The translations under genes and the position numbers were made by a program. Below, one piece after another: positions 12,169 through 24,455 of a stretch of 64,000 nt of DNA (positions within the stretch are counted from its first letter, which is position 1; each line of letters begins with the position of its first letter). A model generated the notes under the pieces. It was not told the origin of the DNA, ran no database searches, and worked only from the letters and a program-made list of their open reading frames with translations. The stretch is from Enoplolaimus lenunculus. Its lineage: Eukaryota; Nematoda; Enoplea; Enoplida; Thoracostomopsidae. Location: the NCBI GenBank assembly GCA_030248215.1, contig JASANG010004123.1, positions 1-64,000 of the forward strand, in the 5' to 3' direction.

Positions 12169-14548
12169 ATGTCTATAATTGCATGGTTTACCGTGGGAGA
12201 TATGTCGTGTATCCGGCCAGACTTTACAATCAGAATTGGTCTGCACCACATTGAGTAGTCAAATGAACGATTTGGATCGTGTCTAACGTCAAATGTTTGG
12301 TAAGTAAATACAGATGGTTTGGTCGCCGGGCCAGATAAGGGAGCCAAAATCACCCCATTGTGAGTTTGAAATTTTTTGTATGTTAAGGATAGCTTGTCAG
12401 TGAAGGGATACACATTTAACACAATCCAGTATCACAACAGGGCACGTTTCGGCAACTAGGATGTTAGCAATGGTTTAGCGGGTTCAAGCGTCAACCCCTG
12501 CCGGGATTTGAGTTGATGGTTTTAGACACGGTATCAGTTTGTAACAGAAACACAACAAACACAACGGAAAATTTTATAGAACGTAGGACACCCCGGTTTT
12601 TCTGGCTACGGTCATGTTTGGAGTAACGGGAAACGAAAGATTAAGTCAAAATAATTAGAATGATAATGGCTTTGTAAACTGAATCTTTTATTATTGCATT
12701 TTATTATTATTATTATTGTTATGTGGTTATTTTTTAGGCGAATGATGTTGAGATAATGCGTTTGGGAACGTAGAAGTTGTCAAGACGATACAAAGTTTCA
12801 AGTCAATTTGATGTATCTATTTCTCGCCGACGAAATTAAGGTATTATAAAATGATTATGTAGCTATTAGCTAAAAGTTTTAGCTTACTCTTACATTCTCC
12901 CCCTAATTTGAAGGCTTGAGCTTAGGTTAAATGGTTATGGTCGTTTGGCGAGAGTAGGCGAGATGAATTCAACGGTCTTATAGGCAGAGACATGTATATA
13001 ATGGGTTAATGGATAATAAATCATCTCTAAAAATTTTCGTGAAACGAAGAATAAGCAATTTTTCAAGGCTTTAGAATAATAATATGTTGGATATATTGGA
13101 GGATTGACCAGATTTCCGGCTCCGGTTTAATATCTAGTAAATTCATCAATCCGGTATCCGGTACAAACCTACCCGGATAATTGCTTTGTGTAGTGGAAAT
13201 GCTAGATATTTTGTTGCAACTGCATTTTCGGGAAGTCAATAAGTGACATGACGTGAAATAAACATCCGAACCAACCGATCAACAATCACATAATTAAATT
13301 CTACACAACAGTACACAGATTTAAATTCTATATCCGGTCACATTCGGCTCTGTTCCCGTATCCGATTAAATTAATATCCGAAGATCTGTGCCATTTGGTC
13401 AAATTTTCGTTCGCTACCCTTGTTTGAAAACAAATGTTCACATTAGTTTATACTGTCTTAAATGAAATCATGTCTGTGTCATTTCATTATATACGTATAG
13501 GTTTGTTTTTCGATCTATTATATAGTTGTAAATTTTGTCATAAAGTGTAGAATTGAATAATTAGACGTAAAAAAATAGAAATTATTGGTTCAGCAGGAGA
13601 GGTACGCCTAAGTTTTACCGAATTTGAGTTAATAAATTTTGGTTTCAGGTCAAAACCATGAAAAATATTTGCATTAAAGGTAAACACGAAGACGCCCTGA
13701 CGAACACGGATTTATCAGCCGCAGTTTTAGCCGACGATACGTTTTACCAAAAGTAGGTACTCAGCTGTGTCTTAATTTACAATGTACTTTGAAATAATTC
13801 AAGCTATAAGTAGCGGCGGATCCTTTTGATGTTTAGAAAATGAACGGTCAATGTTTTGAGTCAATGTATAGAACAGGGTAGTAACATTGGTATAGACATA
13901 TTAGTCCATGTATAACAGAGCCGGTGTACCGGGGGCTATAATAGAGTCAGTTTAAGCATTAGACTTAATTCTTTGGTTAGGCTTAGGCATAGGTTAGGTT
14001 TAGGTTTAGGAATATGCTCATCATACGCTTAGGCTTAGGTTTAGGCTTACATTAGGCTTAGGATATGCTTATACTACTGTTCGTCGACCTGTTCTACAAT
14101 GGGCCGACATATTCATATAGTATACGCATAAGCGAAAAAATAGCTCAAGCTTCATATGGCGATCGCGGAAACGTTGCGCCCATGATTTTACAGAGCCAAT
14201 GTTTTAAAGAAATTAAGGTATGTTAGCATAAAAACACTTTAATATTGAAAAGAGTCATACAGAGAAATCAAAAACCAGAGTTTTAATTTGAGAATTCGGA
14301 AGTATTTTGGACCCCGAGGAACGTTTAACTCACCTGAAAAGGTTCCCGGCGGGCCCGGCTGTCGGCAGTTTTGGTACGCCTTGTTTAAGCTAGAGTGTAG
14401 GTTTTTGAAAAATTCAGGAGGATCGCAACAGTACTTCAGCTCGAGGTGGTGTTTAGCACGAAGCACGAAGAAAGCGATGAAGGAGAACGGGACGTGCTCA
14501 AACTGGCAACCTCGGGAAATCGCCCAGGGGACAAAGAAGTATGTGAAA
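12169..14548 (+). pseudogene. sHSP C', decayed mirror copy of gene C
   Basis: Four exon relics in the order and orientation expected for a mirror of gene C: 12169-12299, 12738-12840, 13649-13752 and about 14421-14548. The splice sites of the first three are still recognisable (GTAAGT, TTTTTAG, GTAGGT). Exon 1 is 131 bases instead of 140, exon 2 is 103 instead of 112 and exon 3 is 104 instead of 108. Exon 4 keeps only patches of the conserved GGTGGTGTTTAGC and GAAGAAAGCGAT stretches. No frame survives. Confidence 0.75.
13910..14105. mobile_element. TTAGGC-MITE, left-arm mirror copy
   Basis: A long run of TTAGGC-type hexamers lies between degenerate family ends (AGAGCCGG and TTCTACAATGGGCC). 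Mirror copy at 16,118-16,331. Confidence 0.65.
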
Positions 14549-14560
14549 GTACTTGATTGA

Positions 14561-15474
14561 AAATGTGAAAAAATGGTAGGGGGGGCGCCGCGATCGAGAA
14601 TTAAACCCATTTTAGTGCTAGACTTTAATAGAGCCTTGGTTTTGATCTCTGTTTGGTCCTTAGGCCGAGTCCGTCCGATGGACTGCTCGTGTTTGTTGGT
14701 GTGATATTTGTAAATAAAAATGTCTGCCCAAAAATAGACACATGTTTGACAGGATTAGTTACGCCGCTTAAAGCTTAAGCAGAAAATACCCTGAGATTAA
14801 GCTTACCCTAGAGTTTACAATGTGCCTAATTGAGTTGCTTAAATACAGCGGAAAAAATATATTCACTTTTGTAATACTAAACTATCCGTTTTTATTTTAG
14901 TGTATAAACCGCTAAACGGAACAATACAAAAACATAGCAACAAAATATATGCTTAATGTTGTCCAATTGACAAGATTACAATAAATTTTTCTCGAACACA
15001 TTCCATTGAAAAAATAATGCAATATTAAAATTAAACAAAAAATTTTAAGCACCACTTTCAAACGTATTGGTCTTAGGCTTAGGCTTAGGCTTAAACTAGG
15101 TTTAGGAAGTAACATCAGTTGCGACGAATTTTGGCAAAAGCGATTGTAAATGAAAAATTGGTAGCCGTATTTAGAAAATTTCTATCAACAGACTTTAAAA
15201 ATACTTCGAACTTTGTAGTTTATCACTCTCAAAATGTGTGTAGCATTTATTACCAGTTTTGAACTACACAGGACGAGTACTAAAATTCTACGAATTTGTT
15301 GATCACACTCACTATTGTAATGCTTGTGGAATTTAAGTTACGTCGCTTTTTTAGTTCGCTTCTTTGAAAACCTATTACTAACTGATGATCGTGCTGCACG
15401 CAACCTAAAATCCCACTGAATTTACAATACGAAATATTTCACATATACAAAGTATTACATTTAAAACTCCATGA
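14561..15474. other. Spacer (loop) of the inverted repeat
   Basis: About 0.9 kb with no clear mirror partner. It holds a TTAGGC-rich stretch (about 15,068-15,110) and a family-2 MITE (15,234-15,396). No gene is visible. Confidence 0.6.
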
Positions 15475-15489
15475 TAATAATTGTAACCT

Positions 15490-18157
15490 TTATTCAGTCA
15501 AGTATTCATTTCTTTTTCTGTCCACCTGCGGCGTCGCATTTTGCCCGGATGGCCGCTTTGTGCCATGGATGTGTTCAATTGGAACACGTTCCCGTTTTGC
15601 TCCTTCGATCGCTTTCTTCGGTGCTTCGATGCTTAAAACACCACCTGCGGTGAGCTTTGAAGTCACTGTTTGCGGATCAACATCCTGAAATATTTTGTTT
15701 ACCGAATATAAAACTCTTAGCCGATCAATTCATAGCTTGTAAAAATCAGAGGCGTAGCCAAGAATTCATGCCGACACAGTATGATTGCAAAGATTAGTTT
15801 TTGCGAATAAGCGCAGTGACAGGCTCGCAGCAAACCCAGCAGGAGGGAGTTGGCTAAACCATTTTCAGGTCGAGTATGAAACGTTCCTCGGGGTCCAAAA
15901 TACTTCCGTAAATTTCTACGAAATTAAAGTCTTTGGTTTTTGATTTCTCTGTATGACTCTTGTTTCAATATTTAAAGTGTTTTTATGCTAACATACCTTA
16001 ATTTTCTTTAAAACATTGGCTCATGTAAACATCATGGGCGCAACGTTTTTCTGCGCGATCGCCATAGTGTAAGCTTGAGCTATTTTTTCGCTTATGCGTA
16101 TACTATATGAATATGTCGGCCCATGTGTAGAACAGGGTCGACGGAACAGTAGTATAAGCATATTCCTAAGCCTAAGTGTAAGCCTAAACCTAAGCCTAAG
16201 CGTATGGATGAGCATATTCCTAAACCTAAACCTAAGCCTATGCCTAAGCCTAACCAAAGAATTAGTCTAATGCTTAAACTGACTCTATTATAGCCCCCCG
16301 GTAAACGATCCGGCTCTGTTCTATACATGGACTAATATGTCTATACCAATGTTACTACCCTGTTCTATACATTGACTCAAAACATTTGACCGTTCATTTT
16401 CTAAACATCAAAAGGATCCGCCGCTACTTATAGCTTGAATTATTTCAAAGTACATTGTAAATTACGACACAGCTGAGTACCTACTTTTGGTAAAACGTAT
16501 CGTCGGCTAAAACTGCGGCTGATAAATCCGTGTTCGTCAGGGCGTTCTTCGTGTTTACCTTCAATGCAAATATTGTTGTCGATGGTTTTGACCTGAAACC
16601 AAAATTTATTAACTCAAATTCGGTAGAACTTAGGCATACCTACTTCCTGCTGACCAATAATTTCTATTTTTTACGTCTGATTAGTTCGAATTCTACACTT
16701 TATGACAAAATTTACAACTATATAATAGATCGAAAAACAAACCTATACGTATATAATGAAATGACACAGACATGATTTCATTTAGAGACAGTATAAACTA
16801 ATGTTGAACATTTGTTTTCAAACAAGGGTAGCGAACGAGAAATTTTTTGACCAAATGGTCACGGATCTGTCGGATATTAATTTAATCGGATACGGGAACC
16901 GGAGCCGAATGTTGACCGGATATAGAATTTAAATCTGTGTACTGTTGTGTAGAATTTAATTATGTGATTGTTGATTTACGGTTGGTTCGGATGTTTATTT
17001 CCACGTCAGTGTCACTTATTGACTTGCCCGAAAATGCAGTTGCAACAAAATATCTAGCATTTCCACATACACAAAGCAATTATCCGGGTAGGTTTGTACC
17101 GGATACCGGATTCGGATGTGGAATTTACTAGATATTAAACCGGAGCCGGAAATCTGGTCGATCCTTGCCAATAGTATCCAACATATTATTATTCTAAAGC
17201 CTTGAAAAATTGCTTATTCTTCGTTTCACGAGAAATTTTTGGGAGATGATTTATTATACCATTAACCCATTATATACATGTCTCTGCCTATAAGACCGTT
17301 GAATTCATCTCGCCTACTCTCCGCCAAACGACCATAAGCATTTAACCTAAGCTCAAGCCTTCAAATTCAGGGGGAGAATGTAAGAGTAAGCTAAAACTTT
17401 TAGCTAATAGCTACATAATCATTTTATAATACCTTAATTTCGTCGGGCGAGAAATGAGATACATCGAGATTGACTTGAAACTTTGTATCGTCGTTGACAA
17501 CTTCTGACATTCCCGAACGCGGATTATCTGCAGACATCATTCGCCTAAAAATAACCACATAACAATAATAATAATAATAAAATGCAATAATAAAAGATTC
17601 AGTTTTCACAAAGCCATTATGATTCTAATTATGTTTGACTTAAATCTTTCGTTTCCCGTCTACTACCAAACATGACCGTAGCCAGGATTAAGGAAACCGG
17701 GGTGTTACCTACGTTCTATAAAATTTTCCAGTTGTGTTTGTTGTGTTTTCTGTTACAAACTGATACCGTGTCTTAAAACCATCAACTCAAATCCCGGCAG
17801 GGGGTTGACACTTGAAACCCCCCTGGCTAAACCATTGCTAACATCCCTAGTTGCCCGAAACGTGCCCTGTTGTGATACTGGATTGTGTTAAATGTGCATC
17901 CCTTCACTGACAAGCTATCCTTAACATACAAAAAATTTGTCAAACTCATCAATGGGGTGATTTACTAGGGCTGCCCTTATCTGGCCCGGCGACCCAAATA
18001 CATCTGTATTTACTTACCGAAACATTTGACGTTGGACACGATCCAAATCGTTCATTTGACTACTGCAATGTGGTGCCAGACCGAAATTCTGATTGTAAAG
18101 TCTGGCCGGATACAACGACATATCTTCCCACGGTTCAAACCATGCAATTATAGACAT
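15490..18157 (-). CDS. Small heat-shock protein C (HSP-16 type)
   Basis: ATP-independent holdase chaperone of the alpha-crystallin family. Four coding exons at 18018-18157, 17433-17544, 16485-16592 and 15490-15684 join in frame (intron phases 2, 0, 0) to give 184 aa. The N-terminal arm starts [13 protein letters not shown] and has [10 protein letters not shown]. The alpha-crystallin domain starts near [16 protein letters not shown] and ends in [10 protein letters not shown]. The C-terminal IXI motif is VPI here instead of IPI, followed by a charged tail longer than in A and B. The start codon is chosen because a 3' splice site (ACATTTCAG) sits 12 bases upstream, implying a 5' UTR intron. AATAAA overlaps the stop codon (15489-15494). 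It is transcribed away from gene B. Confidence 0.9.
16118..16331. mobile_element. TTAGGC-MITE in intron 3 of gene C
   Basis: Bounded by GGCCCATGTGTAGAACAGGG and CTATACATGG. The interior is mostly CCTAAG/GCCTAA hexamers. Mirror at 13,910-14,105. Confidence 0.75.
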
Positions 18158-18169
18158 TTTGATATCGCC

Positions 18170-19204
18170 CTGAAATGTATGATACGAAACATTCAATGAC
18201 ATATTTAAAACAGTGAAGCATCCTGACCTAAGCCCAGCAGCAGATGATCAAAACTAAAATTTTGTAGCAAGGTTTAGGCGCCAAAATGGCGTTTGGCTTC
18301 TCGCTCGCGAGTTTTTTCCACTATTATACCTTGTGCCGCTGTCATTGTAGAAATTTCTGAATCAGCCACTGTATACATTGTCAGTATGGCCGGAGCAATT
18401 TCTAGTGGTAAATCCAAATAAACGTTCAATTTGTGCATTGCAATACACGACGCTCTCATTATTTGAACACTTTTTCACATGAATTTTTTCAATTTAATTT
18501 GGCAACTGAGTTCCAACTGCCCTAAAACCGCCTCAAAAATTATTTGTGGAATGGAATGTTAAAATTTACAACTTGCTTCTCACAGCTCAGGTAAAAAGAT
18601 CAGGGGCGGAACGTTATTCTGCAGGACTGCCATAGAGTAAGCTGTAGCGTTAGATATAATTTCTCTAGGGCTATGGCCCAGATTCTCAAATGTATATAGC
18701 ACATATCACCAGTTAGTAATAGGTTTTCAAACTAACGAACTGTTGCAGTTACAGATGTTAAAAGTTGCACAGTAGCAGAGAAAATGGAAAGCAATAAATG
18801 TGCTAAATTTCAAACCTCACTATTCCCTGCTTCGAAAGTTACAAGGCCTATCACCAACTTGTAATAGGTGCTACACACATTTGAGAATAGGAGCTTAGGT
18901 ATAATCTCATTTTTACACTTAGGCTTAAAAATATACTACAGTTACGGTCCTGTTCTATACATTCGCCCTTCTCTCTGAAGCTGGTCGGATGTATATCACT
19001 ATCACAACAATTTGTTGCGTCAAACTCGTCGACCTTCAATATCTCATCTGAAATTTTGTCGATTCAACAATTTAGCGTCGATCATTATGCTTACCATTAT
19101 GCTTACGCTTCAGTTGTTAAGACATTGTCGGTCGTCAAGTTGTTCGGCGAGGAATTGTTGTGATCGGCTGCTAAATAGAAATTGAAAAATTTAAGCAAAC
19201 TTAC
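18170..19204 (-). other. 5' UTR intron of gene C
   Basis: A donor GTAAGT (19199-19204) and acceptor TTTCAG (from 18170) bracket 1,035 bases between the promoter and the start codon. The non-coding first exon (about 19,205-19,375) contains no ATG. The intron carries a nested MITE pair at 18,596-18,966. Confidence 0.65.
18596..18966. mobile_element. TTAGGC-MITE split by a family-2 MITE
   Basis: The outer element starts GATCAGGGGCGGAACG and ends CTGTTCTATACATTCGCC. It is interrupted by a palindromic family-2 MITE at about 18,673-18,893 with CTCAAATGTATATAGC and CTACACACATTTGAG ends. The insertion order is therefore TTAGGC element first, family 2 second. Confidence 0.7.
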
Positions 19205-19403
19205 TTGATCTTTATATCTCGAAAGCAACGTCAAAGGAAATAATCAAATTGCACCGGTGTTTTGTATTGAAATCAGACAACACTTGACAAACTTCAAGTT
19301 ATATAACACAAAATCGCTTGTAAAGTTGAACGAAAACTTTTAAACGTGAGTTCAAAATAGCAACCAAACTGTGAATGAAACTAATCGGCGGTTGACGCGA
19401 CAG

Positions 19404-19498
19404 CTTTTATATCAAATTGAACAATATTCGAGTTACAACGCGATAATCTGATTGGCTAAACCACAGACCGAGAGCGAATATACAAGAGTATTCGCGAA
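19404..19498 (-). promoter_or_regulatory. Gene C promoter: TATA box and five-unit heat-shock element
   Basis: On the minus strand ATATAAAAG lies at 19404-19412. Upstream at 19476-19498 are five alternating 5-bp heat-shock units (plus-strand order GAA, TAC, GAG, TTC, GAA at 5-base spacing); three are exact and two have one mismatch. A CCAAT-like ATTGG lies between them at 19451. Confidence 0.75.
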
Positions 19499-19522
19499 CA
19501 CCCACGAAATGTTATAATGGAA

Positions 19523-19703
19523 AATATGTCGTTAATATGTGTGTCGCAAAAAATATCTCGAAAAGAAAACACGCACTATGTTATAAAGTAGAATATGTCG
19601 TAAATATGTGTGTCGCAATAAATATCTCGAAAAGAAAACACACACTACGTTATAAAGTAGAATATGTCGTTAATATGTGTGTCGCAAAAAATATCTCGAA
19701 AAG
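19523..19703. repeat. 69-bp tandem repeat in the B/C control region
   Basis: Two full 69-base units (19523-19591, 19592-19660) and a partial third (19661-19703). Each contains AATATGTCGT, ATGTGTGTCGCAA and ATATCTCGAAAAG. The left arm keeps about two units near 10,850-11,000. Confidence 0.9.
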
Positions 19704-20353
19704 TATGATTTCGTTTGTTTACATAATACTCAATTTTGATTGGCTAAACGAAATTACAGGAGTTTTCTATGTGTTTCTACATTATTGTAGACACCCTGTT
19801 TTTGTGGTAAGACACCCAGAACATGTGTTGTAGACACAACCAATTGGGTAGGCTTGGAGCATTAACCTGGAGACACCCACGGGCGTATACAACGAGGTAT
19901 AGGGGATATATCTCCCAAAATCTGTAGAAAGAGTCGAAAAAAGCACTATTCAACGCTATATAATAATCTACAGAGGTCACGAAAATTTTCGACCGCCACT
20001 CTTGCTCGCCCAAAATATTTTACACTTGGTTATCCCCTCTCGAAATGAATCCTGGCTAAACCGTTTGAACACACTACGATGTTATCACTTTGATCTGAAA
20101 TATATATGGCGCACAACAAAATAAATACAAAAACGCAATACGCCAAAAAACAATCACACAAACATACAACAACAAATATGTATTGTGTACACGCAACAAC
20201 AGATATATATTTTGTACACACAAATATACAGAGATATTGGTGGCTTAGAAGAGAGTGGAAATGGAGAGAGTATACTGGATTACACGAGATAGATACAGAC
20301 ATGTTTAAGGTTAACGCCCGAATAAAAGACACACACAGATCAAGACACTGGGT

Positions 20354-20398
20354 GAAGGTTCGAGAAACCTCGCGTGTATTTGGCTGAATCTATAAAAG
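20354..20398 (+). promoter_or_regulatory. Gene B promoter: heat-shock element and TATA box
   Basis: An exact three-unit heat-shock element, GAAGGTTCGAGAA (20354-20366), lies 24 bases upstream of TATAAAAG (20391-20398). This matches heat-inducible sHSP promoters. The region between here and the gene C promoter (19,404-20,400) serves both genes, which are transcribed in opposite directions. Confidence 0.85.
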
Positions 20399-20549
20399 CA
20401 CCGGCGTTCAGGAGGCCAGGCAACAGTTTCATTGTTTCAAAACGCGTTCATTTCAATTGGTGATTTTTCAAGTTTCATTCGTGGTTTGCGATTATTTGGA
20501 CTTTTGAGTTGTTTGATTTTCGTCTCAAAGTTTGTTCATCACAAATACG

Positions 20550-23354
20550 ATGTCGTTGATTTCTTGGCTTGAACCGTGGGATGATATGGCGATGTACCCG
20601 GCCCGACTTTATAATCAAAATTTCGGGTTGGCGCCTGTGTGGAATCGACAGTTTAGTGACTTGGACCGCCTTGAGCGGCAATTATTTCGGTAAGTCAAGC
20701 AACTTTGTATTTTTAGCCCATGTTATAAGGGTATGGCCTCCGACAGACTGTGGACCTTCGCGGCTTGCGATCGAGAGAGTACCCAGCGACAGAATTTTCT
20801 GACGTTTCAAGATTATTGTACAAGGTGTAAAGGTACCGTTTTCAAGTCCCCAGAAATTTCGGGGGATATATCTCCCTGTGACATCAATCTCTTGTAATAG
20901 GCCCGTGCTTGACACATTGCAAGGGCGTCCGCAGAAAATTATATTTTTGGGGTGCACCGAATAATTTTGGGGGCCTTACGATTGTACTTTTAGACCGAGT
21001 GTATTGGGGGGCGAGGTGCACCAGCCGAATTTGAAGGCGAAAACCCAGTTTGTGCTGTAAAGCATTTGTCGTTTCCTCAGTCTTTATTACTGGGGAATCA
21101 TAGGTATTGTAGTGACCCAAATAAGACGGTGGTAATAAAAGGGGTCCACATTTTGAGTCCCAATCAATAGGAGTCCGTATCCCTAATAACAGTCTATAAC
21201 CAAATAACAAAAGGAGTCCGTATCCCTAATAACAGTCTGTAACCAAATAACAGGAGGCATACCCTCTGAAAAGGCTAATTAAACATGAGTCTCCCTCCTC
21301 TTATTCGGGTCACTACAGTACCTATAGTTAGTTCGATTAGCCGTCTTTGCAATTTCGCAGCGAAGTTGCATTAATATTTCGGATCAAAAAATCTGTTGGG
21401 GCTTTGGAAGCAACATTTCAACACAGTTTGAAGGAAGTTTTCCATCTTAAGTTTCACGTGTTTACGGCTAAGTTCTATGACGACGGCCCGTATTCTCATC
21501 TGCTTATGGCCCCTATTACCAGTTAGCGATAGTTTTGAAATTTTCTAACTCGTACAAATACGAATCTTAAAACTGGTACAGTATTTCGTAGCAGAAACCA
21601 GATCCGGAAACTGTGCTCAATTTCGAACCTACCATTTTGTGATTCGAAAGCTACACTACCTGTCGCCAACTGCTATTAGGCGCTACACAAATTGGGTAAT
21701 ACGAGACCGCATTTTAGTCTTAAGTTCTAAACAAAATTAACAGGCCAATGTATAGAACAGGGCCGTAACAGTAGTATAAGCATATTCCTATGCCTAAGCC
21801 TAAGGCTAAGCCAGAGTCTAGGTGTAAGAATGAGCTCATACCTGAAGACGAAGCCTTCGTCTAAGCAAAAAATGGTCTAACGATTAAGTTTAACTCTATT
21901 GCAGTCCCGCTGGAAAACGTTCCGCCTCTGATGTTTTCATAGGCAAATTAACAAGTCGCTCCATCATTGCAATATTAAATTTAATTTAAATTGAACTTCA
22001 AGTTTAAACTGTTGAATTTCATTTCAGGCGTCTACATTCAGCCGACGGTCATGCAAGTTCTGGTGTATCAGAAGTGATCAATGACGATTCAAAGTTTCAA
22101 GTTAATCTCAATGTATCGCAATTTAATCCTGAAGAAATTAAAGTAAGTTTGTTTACTGAACGGATTTCTGCTGACTCCGAGTTCGGGTAAATTCTGCTCA
22201 TTCTCGCGTGGAGCATACCATGGCCAACGCTGCTAACAACAGTGTTTATCAATTATCACGCGAATGCATAGTGCGTAGTCTCCACAAGACGTGAGAGCCC
22301 TTTGCACTCGAACGTCAAGATCTTAGAGTCGACCAGCAATGATAAATAGCTTCCGTCGCAGTTTCTGGTTTAAATTTTAGCTTGAAATCAGTTCTCAGAT
22401 GAAATGTATAAAATTCATGTGAGCAAAACCTTAAAATGGCAAAATTTCAAGTTGCTGTCTTTGGTTTCAATATTTTTATTTTTGCCAAAACGGAGTATTT
22501 CTGTTCCAAAAGCGAACACTACTGCTTTATGCGTTGTTATTTGGAAAAAATGTCTTTTGGAAAAAATTTCTTCAAACTTTAATTTCGCTTTGAAATTTCA
22601 GGTCAAAACCATCGACAACAGCATCACAATTGAAGGTTGTCATGAGGAACGGCAAGATGAACACGGATTTATTAGTCGAAAATTTTGCCGAAGATATATG
22701 TTGCCCAAGGTAAGTTATCATATTTTGGCAAGCAGTGGTGTATACAAAGGGATAGGTGAATATATACCTTCCTGAACCTTATGGAGAACCGAGACAAAAA
22801 AAACTAAAAAAGTTTTTGTACAGGATTAAAATTTTTATTCCCTTCCTAACCATAATCCTGCCTACGCACATCCTTAGCTTTTCGAAAACTAATAACGAAA
22901 AAGAATACACAAGTACGAAACCGGAGATTAAAGAAATTCCGGAACCGGACGAGGTAAAAACAAAGAAAATATTAAAATTAAGACTTTTGTAATGTTCATT
23001 TAATTTTTCCATTTTCAATAAAATTGTACAGCAAGCGAAAGTTTCTTTTTAACGAATCCGAAACAAATCAATCAATTTAGTAGCATTGTAAGGCAACAAC
23101 TTGTTTTATTAATCAGTTTCAGTTGTTGGAAATAAAACCTATTTTGCCGATATTTGCGCACCGCGAATGAAACATATTTTACCATTTTTTAGGATGTTGA
23201 TCCACAAACGGTGACGTCAAAACTAACAGCCGGTGGTGTCTTATCGATTGAAGCACCAAAGAAGGCGATCGAAGGGGCAAAACAAGAACGGGTCATTCCA
23301 ATTGAACACGTCAAATCCAACAAAGCCGTTGAGCAAAATGGAACCGCAAAGTGA
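20550..23354 (+). CDS. Small heat-shock protein B (HSP-16 type)
   Basis: Holdase chaperone of the alpha-crystallin family, 174 aa, from four exons: 20550-20689, 22028-22142, 22602-22709 and 23193-23354 (intron phases 2, 0, 0; all GT-AG). The N-terminal 47 residues ([13 protein letters not shown]..) equal those of gene A. The alpha-crystallin domain runs from about residue 62 ([16 protein letters not shown]) to [10 protein letters not shown] (135-144), and the IXI motif is IPI at 156-158. It differs from A only in exon 4 (KQER for KKER, and the last ten or so residues). It is head to head with gene C and in tandem with gene A. Intron 1 has collected three MITEs. Confidence 0.93.
21105..21320. 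mobile_element. Family-6 MITE in intron 1 of gene B
   Basis: Inverted ends GTAGTGACCC and GGGTCACTACAGTA. Mirror at 9,370-9,581. Confidence 0.65.
21490..21705. mobile_element. Family-2 MITE in intron 1 of gene B
   Basis: Palindromic element with CCAGTTAGCGATAG near one end and GTCGCCAACTGC near the other. Mirror at 8,989-9,198. Confidence 0.65.
21743..21932. mobile_element. TTAGGC-MITE in intron 1 of gene B
   Basis: Starts GGCCAATGTATAGAACAGGG and ends near GTTCCGCCTCTGATG, with internal CCTAAGCC hexamers. Mirror at 8,756-8,946. Confidence 0.75.
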
Positions 23355-24455
23355 TGAAAACGTCAGCTGAAGTGTATGATCTTTGTAATTAATTGCGATT
23401 TTCGTTACGGCTGCATTTTTCATGTCATATTTTGTCAGTTTACACCCATTTAATGCCAGTGTTCACTATAGTGGCCCGTCTGCTGAATCTAAAACTTAAG
23501 CCTAAGTGTACTTAGACCTAAACGTAACCTAAACCTTAGCATTCCAGACGAATCCTTCAGTGTCCCTGTCTCCCAGTTGGCAACGTCCCTAACATGGACC
23601 TATTTTATGATAAACCAGAGTAACAGGTTTGTTTTAGGTTTAGGAATTAAGTTAGCCATATATCAAAGAAGTTAAATAGACTGAGCGCAGATCTCATTGT
23701 TCTTATTTTGCTTTCTTTTCGTGATTTTTTATGTAATTTGTGCATGTTTTAATGTACAATTTTAGTATAAATAAATTTTTTCTGTGTTTTCATATACTGC
23801 GATGGTACACGGGCAGGGACCCTGGAGTAAATAAACACATCCACTGAGATAGAAATTTTGCCGGAGGTACTGGCGTTATCGGTAGTGAAGTTACTTGTAG
23901 TGTAAAGTTGTTTCAAAGTAGAATTTTAAGTAGACGGAATGCCGATCGTTGGTCGACGTTTCTTTGAGAAATTAACGTTTTTTGGGAATCCAACAGAGCA
24001 AGCTTAAACTCTTTGAGACTAATTTTCTTGCTTAGGCTTATGCTTTAGTTATAATCTTATCCTTACGCTAAAGCTTAGGCTAATAGTTTACACTTCTGAA
24101 TACGTATGCTTAAACTACAGTTACGCCGCTGATCTTTCTATGGGTTCGCTCCTCAAAACGCATTTCAACAAATATATTTAGCACAAAAGAGTCAAAAAAT
24201 ATGTCATGTGGACTGTGTGAAACACATGTACGAAAGATACACACGTCAAATTGCTCAAAGCCGGAATGGAATATTAATAGCAAGGGACCACACCAGCATA
24301 TCATTTGGAAACAGTTTTAGCCTGATTTATGTTTTTGGGCCAAGGTATAGAACACGATTGAAACAGTAGTATAAGCATATTTCTAAGTGAAAGCCTTAGC
24401 CTAAGCGTAACGATAAGCGTATATATGTAAACCTAAGCGTAAACAAAAACTAATT

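Larger units (their letters stand above)
31..14560. repeat. Left arm of giant inverted repeat
   Basis: This arm is the reverse complement of 15,475-30,196. Matching landmarks include base 31 with 30,196, the sHSP exon 4 at 1,188-1,349 with 28,896-29,057, and 14,250 with about 15,960. Bases 31-9,500 match closely apart from scattered 1-3 base indels and a 527-bp transposon unique to this arm. From about 9,500 inwards the arm loses many single bases and short runs: it spans about 5.0 kb against 5.7 kb in the right arm, and the genes there are broken. Homology ends at base 31, almost at the window edge. It may be a real inverted duplication or a fold-back assembly product. Confidence 0.93.

Noticed and set aside
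19523-19703. CRISPR-like array
   Set aside because: Units are head-to-tail without unique spacers, and the locus is eukaryotic.
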